Shown here: positions 26,514 through 31,819 of the stretch, one piece after another
Layout: each line of letters opens with the position of its first letter
Numbering within the stretch: the first letter of the stretch is position 1
IMG/VR virus record: IMGVR_UViG_3300042519_002162
Coordinates: 1 to 32,006 of that record
From: a virus
DNA: 32,006 nt
Reading direction: 5' to 3' (one strand)
Position numbers and translations under genes: made by a program
The notes under the pieces: model-generated
The model's database searches: none
What the model was told of the DNA's origin: nothing
What the model saw: only the letters and a program-made list of their open reading frames with translations

Positions 26514-26798
26514 ATGACAAAATCAGAACTTAAAGCACTAATCAAAGAAGTTGTACAAGAAACAAAAGCAATGAACCAAGATTGGTTTGCCGAAGATGTG
26601 CAACTCAATCCAGAGAAGCAAGAACAAATGACAACCACTCAATTGAATGGCTTGAATCAAAAATCTGAAAAGATGCTTGAAATCATTAAGTCTGATAATG
26701 TAAAGTTAGAGCCTTGGATGATTGACTTGATTAGCCAAGCATATCATAATATTGATGCCGTTGCCAACAAACTTATGTTTGGTGATAATAGTCAATAA
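26514..26798 (+). CDS. Small hypothetical protein (94 aa)
   Basis: The start MTKSELKALIKEVVQETK resembles the short amphipathic N-terminal helix I recall from several small proteins of marine T4-like phages. The rest is Gln/Glu/Asn-rich and helical (QKSEKMLEIIKSDNVKL, then EPWMIDLISQAYHNIDAVANKL). No membrane segment or known motif. It is first in a probable three-gene transcript and ends 5 bases before the PlcP-like gene. Confidence 0.65.
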   Translation: MTKSELKALIKEVVQETKAMNQDWFAEDVQLNPEKQEQMTTTQLNGLNQKSEKMLEIIKSDNVKLEPWMIDLISQAYHNIDAVANKLMFGDNSQ

Positions 26799-26803
26799 AT
26801 GAT

Positions 26804-27562
26804 ATGAATCAAATGTTATATCGCTCAATCTTTATATCAGATATTCACCTTGGCTCAAAAGATAGTAAGGCCAAGCAAGTAGATGAATTTCTGAAAATCA
26901 ATACATGCTATAACCTTTATTTGGTTGGCGACATTATTGATGGTTGGAAATTTCAAAAGAATCGTTCTAAATGGAAAAAAAGTCATTCCGAAGTAGTTCG
27001 TAGAATATTAAAGATTGCTAACGGCGAAACAAGTGTGGTTTATATACCCGGCAATCATGATGAATTTGTAAGAATGATTATACCATACCAAATGGATTTT
27101 GGTAATATCAAAATACATAACGATATAGAACATATAGGTGCCGACGGTAAAAGATATCTTGTAGTACATGGTGACTTGTTTGATGGCATCACAAGGCTTG
27201 CTCCGTGGTTGAGTTTTTTTGGAGACAAGGGATATGATCTCATTATCTCAATGAATGCAAAATATAACTGGATACGACATAAGTTTGGATTTGGTTATTG
27301 GAGTTTTTCAAAATATCTAAAACATAGAGTAAAGAAAGCGGTAGATTTTATTTTCAAGTTTGAAATCAATATCTCAAATCACTGTAAGCGTAAAAATTAC
27401 GACGGTGTTATTTGCGGACATATTCATCATGCTGAAATAAAAGAAATTGACGGCGTGAAATATATGAATTGCGGAGATTGGGTAGAATCCATGACTGCTC
27501 TCGTTGAACATCACGACGGCAGATGGGAAATAATACATTATATTCGCCACGATGAACAATAA
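26804..27562 (+). CDS. plcP: PlcP-type metallophosphoesterase (LpxH-like fold)
   Basis: 252 aa calcineurin-like phosphoesterase. Metal-binding motifs: DIHLG (Asp13, His15), GDIIDGW (Asp43), GNHDE (Asn84, His85), HGD (His122), GHIHHAE (~205). Beyond the generic fold it matches PlcP: GDIIDGW then SHSEVVRRIL, YIPGNHDEF.R, ADGKRYLVVHGDLFD, GYWSFSKYLK, GVICGHIHHAEI and NCGDWVESMTALVEHHDG. PlcP in Sinorhizobium and marine bacteria removes phosphoryl head groups from phospholipids under phosphate starvation, giving diacylglycerol; database labels often call it UDP-2,3-diacylglucosamine hydrolase. It overlaps the glycosyltransferase by 11 bases, the same pairing as bacterial plcP-agt. Lack of other lipid A genes argues against an LpxH role. 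Confidence 0.85.
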   Translation: MNQMLYRSIFISDIHLGSKDSKAKQVDEFLKINTCYNLYLVGDIIDGWKFQKNRSKWKKSHSEVVRRILKIANGETSVVYIPGNHDEFVRMIIPYQMDFGNIKIHNDIEHIGADGKRYLVVHGDLFDGITRLAPWLSFFGDKGYDLIISMNAKYNWIRHKFGFGYWSFSKYLKHRVKKAVDFIFKFEINISNHCKRKNYDGVICGHIHHAEIKEIDGVKYMNCGDWVESMTALVEHHDGRWEIIHYIRHDEQ

Positions 27563-28550
27563 AATTTTAGTTATATCTGACAATATGCCAGACCAAATCA
27601 ATGGTGTGGTGACTACATTTAAAAATGTAATAAAGATAGGAGAAAAGAATGGATACTATATCTATACTCTTGATCCATCATATTTTCGTCATTTCTCAAT
27701 GTTCAAATATCCAGAAGTAAAGATCAGTTTACCATTCGGCATATCTAATATGATAGAAGATGTAGAACCTGATTATATTCATATTGCTACAGAAGGTCCA
27801 CTTGGACTTGCTGCGAGAATACATTGTGAAAGAAAAGGATATAAGTATAATACTTCATATCACACAAAATTTCCTGAGTTTTTAAAGAGAATTTATGGTA
27901 TACCTGAATTTATTACATACAAGTATGTTCGTTGGTTTCATAAACATTCCGGAAAGGTGCTTGCTACTACCAAATCTATGGTGAATGAGTTGAAGCAACA
28001 TGATTTTAATGTCGAAGTTATTCCATGGACTCGTGGTGTTGATAGAAGCTATTTAAAATCAACAATTCAAAGATTTAGACATATAAAGCCTGTTGTTTTG
28101 TATGTGGGCAGAGTATCAAAAGAAAAAGGATTAGACGATTTGTGTAAATATCAACACCTGTATTGCATTGATATTGTCGGCGACGGTCCATACAAAGAAG
28201 AGCTTGCTGCAAAATATCCAAACGTTAGATTTTTAGGATACAAAAAGGGAAAAGAATTGGCAGACTATTATACACAAGCAGATGTATTTTGCTTTCCTAG
28301 TAAAACCGACACTTTTGGTATTGTACTAATAGAAGCAATGAGTTTGGGCACACCAGTGGCAGCATATCCTGTATCTGGTCCTATTGATATTGTTGAAGAA
28401 GGACTAACGGGATTTTTATCAAACGATTTGCGCGAGGCTATTGATAAATGTTTATCTCTTAACAATGAAAAGGTTAAGCAAGCAAGTGCTATTTGGTCTT
28501 GGGAAGAGTGCTGGAACATATTTGAAAAGAATTTAGTAAAAAAGATTTGA
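27552..28550 (+). CDS. agt: Agt-like diacylglycerol glycosyltransferase (GT4 family)
   Basis: 332 aa GT-B fold enzyme. N-terminal domain: SDNMPDQINGVVTTFKNV (donor-side Gly loop), the strongly conserved HIATEGPLGLAARIHCERKG and SYHTKFPEFL. C-terminal domain: WTRGVDRS, VVLYVGRVSKEKGL, DIVGDGPYKEEL and the nucleotide-sugar signature CFPSKTDTFGIVLIEAMSLGTPV. This signature set is that of GT4 enzymes that transfer a hexose or hexuronate to diacylglycerol (Agt) or of the related mannosyl and sulfolipid enzymes. Its overlap with plcP makes glycolipid synthesis from PlcP-made diacylglycerol the best reading: peripheral membrane, cytosolic side. LPS or protein glycosylation is the alternative. Confidence 0.83.
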   Translation: MNNKILVISDNMPDQINGVVTTFKNVIKIGEKNGYYIYTLDPSYFRHFSMFKYPEVKISLPFGISNMIEDVEPDYIHIATEGPLGLAARIHCERKGYKYNTSYHTKFPEFLKRIYGIPEFITYKYVRWFHKHSGKVLATTKSMVNELKQHDFNVEVIPWTRGVDRSYLKSTIQRFRHIKPVVLYVGRVSKEKGLDDLCKYQHLYCIDIVGDGPYKEELAAKYPNVRFLGYKKGKELADYYTQADVFCFPSKTDTFGIVLIEAMSLGTPVAAYPVSGPIDIVEEGLTGFLSNDLREAIDKCLSLNNEKVKQASAIWSWEECWNIFEKNLVKKI

Positions 28551-28570
28551 CTTTAGATAAAATTCCTTCA

Positions 28571-28662
28571 CTCTCTTACTCAAGAAAAGGGTGCAGTGAG
28601 ACTGACACGGTGGGACGGCTTTTGACCACCGAAGGACACGAACCGAAATATGTGCCTTCCTC
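28571..28662 (+). ncRNA. Three-hairpin structured RNA
   Basis: TCACT/AGTGA, CGGTGG/CCACCG and GAAGG-a-CAC/GTG-CCTTC form consecutive arms. It could also serve as a 3' end for the Agt message, but no T-run follows. Not a tRNA. Confidence 0.45.
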
Positions 28663-28676
28663 GTTCTTTATATTTT

Positions 28677-28753
28677 CCTCTTGTAGCTCAATTGGTTAGA
28701 GCGGGTGCTTTATAGGCGCAGGGTTGTGGGTTCAAGTCCTACCAGGAGGACCA
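28677..28753 (+). tRNA. tRNA-Ile(TAT)
   Basis: Acceptor CCTCTTG/CAGGAGG, D stem GCTC/GAGC, loop TTTATAG (anticodon 28711-28713), T stem GTGGG/CCTAC, A73, CCA. Reads AUA directly, so no lysidine is needed. Confidence 0.9.
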
Positions 28754-28758
28754 TTTTA

Positions 28759-28836
28759 GATAGCAATGATTGTTGCTTCATAGCAGTAGTAGGTTTGGGT
28801 CCAACCAAATTGAAATGCCGTGAATGCAACAATATC
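28759..28836 (+). ncRNA. Structured RNA, tRNA-sized, 8-bp stem
   Basis: ATTGTTGC/GCAACAAT extended inward by TTCA/TGAA, with GGTTTGG/CCAACC at the tip; outer GATA/TATC. The tip holds GGTTTGGGTCC, close to the T-arm sequence of other tRNAs here. No anticodon arm, no CCA. Confidence 0.4.
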
Positions 28837-28845
28837 GGCTTTTAT

Positions 28846-28931
28846 GCAAGAGTAGGTAAGTGGCTAAAACAGGAAGTTTCATAAGCTTTCGCCGAAAGGC
28901 TCCGTGAGTTCGAATCTCACCTCTTGCACCA
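28846..28931 (+). tRNA. Class II tRNA with CAT anticodon
   Basis: Acceptor GCAAGAG/CTCTTGC, anticodon stem GAAGT/GCTTT with loop TTCATAA (anticodon 28880-28882), long variable arm GCC-GAAA-GGC, T stem GTGAG/CTCAC, A73, CCA. The D region resembles the Ser-like tRNA at 17532. Long variable arms belong to Ser, Leu and Tyr tRNAs, not Met or Ile, so identity is open. Confidence 0.82.
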
Positions 28932-28940
28932 TTTTATAAT

Positions 28941-29016
28941 GCCTCGTAAGTTTTGAGAGCGAAACGGGTTCTTGGTAAGAACACGACGATTGGTGCAATT
29001 CCAATACGAGGCTCCA
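28941..29016 (+). tRNA. tRNA-Thr(GGT)
   Basis: Acceptor GCCTCGT/ACGAGGC, D stem GTTT/AAAC, anticodon stem GTTC/GAAC with loop TTGGTAA (anticodon 28974-28976), T stem ATTGG/CCAAT, T loop TGCAATT, T73, CCA. Confidence 0.9.
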
Positions 29017-29022
29017 ATTTAT

Positions 29023-29202
29023 ATGAAAACTCCGCATAAGAATCGTCGCATTTTGCAAAAACCAAAAAGAAGTGGAGGTTATTGTTTTGGTTGTGATGCT
29101 AACTGGATAATTCCCAATATAAAATGTTCTGTGTGTGGTCGTATTGGAGAGGGTAGAAGAAAGTTCAAGAAACATGCTCCTACAATCGAAGAATTTGATT
29201 AG
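29023..29202 (+). CDS. Small zinc-ribbon protein (59 aa)
   Basis: Starts at the ATG at 29023; the longer open frame upstream runs through tRNA-Thr. Two CxxC knuckles, YCFGC and KCSVC, 15-20 residues apart, form a zinc ribbon. Basic flanks (HKNRRILQKPKRSG before, GRRKFKKHAP after) suggest nucleic acid binding. Stop codon is TAG, so TAG is a true stop in this genome. Spaced 6 bases from the preceding tRNA; no ribosome-binding site. Possibly a small transcription or RNA-processing factor; no family named. Confidence 0.7.
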   Translation: MKTPHKNRRILQKPKRSGGYCFGCDANWIIPNIKCSVCGRIGEGRRKFKKHAPTIEEFD

Positions 29203-29220
29203 TTGTTAGTTTCCATTTTT

Positions 29221-29306
29221 GGTCGCGTGGCGGAACTGGCTATACGCACATGTTTGAGGTGCATGTTCCGAAAGGATTGTGGGTTCAACTCCCACCGCGA
29301 CCACCA
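29221..29306 (+). tRNA. tRNA-Leu(GAG), class II
   Basis: Acceptor GGTCGCG/CGCGACC, D stem GCG/CGC, anticodon stem CATGT/GCATG, loop TTGAGGT (anticodon 29256-29258), variable arm TCC-GAAA-GGA, T stem GTGGG/CCCAC, A73, CCA. Confidence 0.92.
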
Positions 29307-29312
29307 ATTTTT

Positions 29313-29390
29313 ATGATAACATCAATAATAATATGGATAGTATTAGTAATGCTAGTAGCGACTGAAACAGACAACCAACCCCGTGAATAA
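29313..29390 (+). CDS. Possible 25-aa membrane microprotein
   Basis: MITSIIIWIVLVMLVATETD then a short polar tail: a single hydrophobic helix. It starts 6 bases after the tRNA-Leu CCA, and the CCCGT/ACGGG hairpin covers its stop. No ribosome-binding site. Very short, so chance cannot be excluded. Confidence 0.3.
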   Translation: MITSIIIWIVLVMLVATETDNQPRE

Positions 29391-29409
29391 CGGGTCACTT
29401 TTGGCTCAT

Positions 29410-29431
29410 ATATATTATATATATTATATAC
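29410..29431 (+). promoter_or_regulatory. Alternating-AT promoter region of the cNMP-binding gene
   Basis: A tract of repeated ATATATATTATAT ends 1-2 bases before the ATG at 29433. Similar tracts precede 10722 (curli operon) and 22180. Shared promoter type would co-regulate the cyclase operon and this candidate cAMP effector. Confidence 0.35.
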
Positions 29432-29432
29432 T

Positions 29433-30089
29433 ATGGCTAAGAAAATTAAAGTAAATGTAGCAGATATATCAAACAGCTCTTTGTTTGCAGGAGTTCCGGC
29501 AAAAGTATTAAAGAATGTACCAAAGATTTGTACAATGAAAGAATACTCGGCTGGCTCAACAATAATAAACGAAGGTGAAAAAGGAGATTTTATGTTTGTT
29601 ATAGTAGATGGTCAAGTAGATGTACTAAAAGGACCAAAGAAGATGAAACTAGCAACTCTTGGTAAAGGAGTATTTCTAGGAGAAGGTGCTCTTGTTAGCA
29701 AAGCACCAAGAAACGCAAGTATTGTTGCAAAAGATAATGTTAAACTTGCTGTATTTGACCAAGCCGGATTTGATAAACTTTCAGTTATGCATCCATGTAT
29801 TCCGGTCACTATGATGAACGTTCATAATGAGCGTTGCAAAGACACAGTGCGCAAAATGAATGTAGCAAAGTCAAAAGAATTTATATTGATGGCTGGTGTT
29901 GGACTATTACTTTTTATACAAAACTCACATAGTATATTGCCAGAAAATCTACACCCTATAGCAGACCAATTGGCTAGTTATATTCCAGATCAATTGATGG
30001 CATTAGGTGGCCCCGCTGCTGCGGCAATGGGACTAAAGCTCAAGCAACTAGAAATGAGTAGTATTGTTTCTAAACTAGACAAGATTTAA
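29433..30089 (+). CDS. Cyclic-nucleotide-binding domain protein with C-terminal membrane segment
   Basis: 218 aa. The N-terminal ~120 residues are a CAP-family cNMP-binding fold: LFAGVPAKVLKNV, then AGSTIINEGEKGDFMFVIVDGQVDV, then the phosphate-binding cassette GVFLGEGALVSKAPRNASI with Glu84 and Arg93, the residues that hold the ribose and cyclic phosphate. No helix-turn-helix follows, so it is not a CRP-type regulator. Instead a hydrophobic helix (~150-163, FILMAGVGLLLFIQ) and an amphipathic C-terminal region follow, suggesting a membrane-attached effector. The phage's own adenylate cyclase (14001) could supply its ligand. The target of its signal is unknown. Confidence 0.88.
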   Translation: MAKKIKVNVADISNSSLFAGVPAKVLKNVPKICTMKEYSAGSTIINEGEKGDFMFVIVDGQVDVLKGPKKMKLATLGKGVFLGEGALVSKAPRNASIVAKDNVKLAVFDQAGFDKLSVMHPCIPVTMMNVHNERCKDTVRKMNVAKSKEFILMAGVGLLLFIQNSHSILPENLHPIADQLASYIPDQLMALGGPAAAAMGLKLKQLEMSSIVSKLDKI

Positions 30090-30103
30090 AATACCTTCAC
30101 ATA

Positions 30104-30111
30104 TATTTATT
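30104..30111 (+). promoter_or_regulatory. Late-promoter-like motif
   Basis: TATTTATT in the gap after the cNMP-binding gene; the next ATG (30148) is 36 bases on, with a TATAAT-like AGTATAATAC in between. Confidence 0.35.
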
Positions 30112-30147
30112 GAATATAGTATAATACTATAAAACCAAATATTAAAT

Positions 30148-30363
30148 ATGATAACACCAGAAGACCAACCCGAACCAACAGCAGAACAAATCGCCGAAAA
30201 TCGCGCCGCCGCACTCAACGCCGAGCATCCAGCATCATGGGTTTGGGACGAAAGTGCTGTATCGTTTGTTCCTCCAATACCGTTGCCTACTGACGGCAAG
30301 CCATATCTCTGGGACGAGGCGACAAGATCCTTCATACCGTTTCCAGGATTTCCAACTGACTAA
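30148..30363 (+). CDS. Small acidic protein with two WDE/PTDG repeats (71 aa)
   Basis: Two imperfect ~21-residue repeats: SWVWDESAVSFVPPIPLPTDG and PYLWDEATRSFIPFPGFPTD. The Trp-Asp-Glu plus Pro-rich pattern matches short proteins I recall from marine T4-like phages, where they lie near structural genes; function not known to me. N-terminal part is Glu/Ala-rich helix (PEPTAEQIAENRAAALNAEHP). Probably late, given the upstream motif. Confidence 0.65.
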   Translation: MITPEDQPEPTAEQIAENRAAALNAEHPASWVWDESAVSFVPPIPLPTDGKPYLWDEATRSFIPFPGFPTD

Positions 30364-30440
30364 TATATTCTTGCAAAAGAATAGTTGAATAATGGTATTG
30401 ACATCTGTAGAAAATGTTCTATAGTAGTTGGTAGTTATTT

Positions 30441-30517
30441 GGCTACATAGACCAATTGGCAGAGTCGTATCGCTTAGAACGATAGTAGTGTGGGTTCGAA
30501 TCCCTCTGTAGCTACCA
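30441..30517 (+). tRNA. tRNA with Leu anticodon TAG, short variable loop (second copy)
   Basis: Acceptor GGCTACA/TGTAGCT, D stem GAC/GTC, anticodon stem TATCG/CGATA, loop CTTAGAA (anticodon 30475-30477), A73, CCA. Variable loop GTAGT. T stem has a T-T mismatch like the tRNA at 17532. Confidence 0.84.
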
Positions 30518-30565
30518 AATACACTTGACAGTATCGAATAATGATTTATAGTCATTCTTGTTCTT

Positions 30566-30800
30566 TTAAATACTTTTTCCGGTGTTAAATACCTTGGTGT
30601 TCGTCGCACCATTTACTGGCTGATATACAATGACAAATACGTAGTTATTATTGATTGAAATGAAACGACTTCCGACACGCGGGTCTGATATAATAATTAG
30701 ATTAGAGTCCTTGAGGTAATAGCTTGATTGTATATCGAAGGGGAGCATAGCTGCGGTGCCAATCACTGGGATGACCAACCCAACGCGCAGTCGGAAAAAA
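30566..30800 (-). CDS. Possible minus-strand gene fragment
   Basis: The minus strand reads VGLVIPVIGTAAMLPFDIQ, then SYYLKDSNLIIISDPRVGSR and FVIVYQPVNG, a beta-rich sequence that looks more protein-like than chance. Upstream the same frame passes through poorer sequence and no good start is seen, so I give only the better part. It may be a decayed virion or carbohydrate-binding protein. No late motif precedes it. Confidence 0.3.
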
Positions 30801-30810
30801 CTTTTTTGCA

Positions 30811-30882
30811 TTGAGAACCTTGGGGATGACTCACCTGCTGATGAACCTTGGTCGCAGAGACGCAGGTAACTCTGCCAATGCA
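30811..30882 (+). ncRNA. Structured intergenic element
   Basis: GCATTG/CAATGC encloses ACCTGC/GCAGGT, with two copies of AACCTTGG inside. The region 30518-30932 otherwise holds no convincing plus-strand gene, only a TTGACA near 30534. Confidence 0.3.
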
Positions 30883-30932
30883 AAATTACTTTATGACAGG
30901 ATGTTGGAATGAAACTTTTACACAAATAATTT

Positions 30933-31097
30933 ATGGAAACTCAAAATACAACAAGCTACGATTCTGAAAAATTTAAAAGACGCGAAATTATGCGCAATGA
31001 ATATCGTCGTATGCAAATTGAAATGAATCAAATAATTTCTCAAAAATCTGATGAGATTGCTGCTCGTTGGATTGAAGAATTGAAAGATAGTAAATAA
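30933..31097 (+). CDS. Small basic/acidic helical protein (54 aa)
   Basis: METQNTTSYDSEKFKRREIM followed by RNEYRRMQIEMNQIISQKSD and EIAARWIEELKDSK. Highly charged and almost entirely helical, likely a short coiled coil. It starts in a clean ATG after an AT-rich stretch and ends 10 bases before tRNA-Leu(TAA). No membrane segment. Family not recognised. Confidence 0.55.
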   Translation: METQNTTSYDSEKFKRREIMRNEYRRMQIEMNQIISQKSDEIAARWIEELKDSK

Positions 31098-31107
31098 TTT
31101 AGAATAT

Positions 31108-31201
31108 GGTCGTGTGGCGAAACTTGGTAGAACCGCATCACACTTAAAATGTGATACCCACGAGGTAAACACTGTGGGTTCAAATCCCACCACGACTACC
31201 A
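31108..31201 (+). tRNA. tRNA-Leu(TAA), class II
   Basis: Acceptor GGTCGTG/CACGACT, D stem GCG/CGC, anticodon stem TCACA/TGTGA, loop CTTAAAA (anticodon 31145-31147), variable arm ACC/GGT, T stem GTGGG/CCCAC, A73, CCA. Confidence 0.93.
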
Positions 31202-31209
31202 ATTTTAAT

Positions 31210-31368
31210 ATGAAAAAACTATGGAGAATATGGGCAAAAGCCCTTGGTGAAAAAGCAAGTGAAAATGATTGCGAAGCAGATCGTGTTGCGCTTATTCGCA
31301 CACTCATTGTGCTTTTTTATGTATTGACTAATATATTTATTATTGCTGGTGTCATTAGACATTGGTAA
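31210..31368 (+). CDS. Small membrane protein (52 aa)
   Basis: Starts at the ATG at 31210; the frame is open further upstream only because it runs through the tRNA. MKKLWRIWAKALGEKASEND is an amphipathic N-terminus, followed by one strong membrane helix (RTLIVLFYVLTNIFIIAGVI) and a short HW tail. I recall near-identical small proteins in marine T4-like phages, always unnamed. It ends 1 base before the next gene's ATG, so the two are probably co-translated. Confidence 0.7.
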   Translation: MKKLWRIWAKALGEKASENDCEADRVALIRTLIVLFYVLTNIFIIAGVIRHW

Positions 31369-31369
31369 T

Positions 31370-31819
31370 ATGAATAAAAAATATTTAGATCACGATCCTC
31401 ACTGGTCCAATTTACCATATCCACTAAAACCGTGCGATGAAGAAGTTGAGATTTATAAAAAATATAAGCTTGATGGAACAACATTGATGCTCGGTTCAAC
31501 TCGTCAGTTACTTCCTATTTGTGATTCTGCGATAGATTTGGCTCCAAGATATAGCGACCCAAAAATCAAAGAGGGTGATTGGTATAATCTATCAGGTGCA
31601 TATGATAATATCATTGCAGATGGTGCTATAAATTTGTGTAGCGAGTCTTTGATAGACGCAGTAAAGCCGCATTGCCGTAGATTTATCAGTAGAGTATTCT
31701 CAAAGAAGTTGCCACCGATGAAATATGCTGAATTATTTTATAGCGAGTTTCATAACGCAATTAAAGTGGCAGAAATAAACGAATCATGTCCGATTTTCAT
31801 CTGGAAGTTTACAAATTAG
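31370..31819 (+). CDS. SAM-dependent methyltransferase-like protein (149 aa)
   Basis: Start at the ATG at 31370, 1 base after the previous stop. TTLMLGSTRQLLPICDSAIDLAPR looks like the Gly-rich SAM-binding loop and the acidic end of strand 2 in class I methyltransferases; EGDW and YDNIIADGAINL resemble the motif IV region. It is shorter than usual (149 aa) and the C-terminal half after SRVFSKKLPPMKYAELF is divergent, so it may be a trimmed or non-catalytic version. Stop codon TAG. It overlaps the start of the next gene by 34 bases, implying coupled translation and a shared pathway with the adenylate-forming enzyme. Confidence 0.55.
   Translation: MNKKYLDHDPHWSNLPYPLKPCDEEVEIYKKYKLDGTTLMLGSTRQLLPICDSAIDLAPRYSDPKIKEGDWYNLSGAYDNIIADGAINLCSESLIDAVKPHCRRFISRVFSKKLPPMKYAELFYSEFHNAIKVAEINESCPIFIWKFTN

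Noticed and set aside
26804-27562. LpxH (lipid A pathway) assignment for the phosphoesterase
   Set aside because: Same fold, but the specific segments and the overlap with an Agt-type glycosyltransferase fit PlcP better; no other lipid A gene is present.
31331-31339. TATTTATT-like motif as a late promoter
   Set aside because: It lies inside the coding sequence of the small membrane protein, over hydrophobic Ile/Phe codons, with no start codon at the expected spacing.
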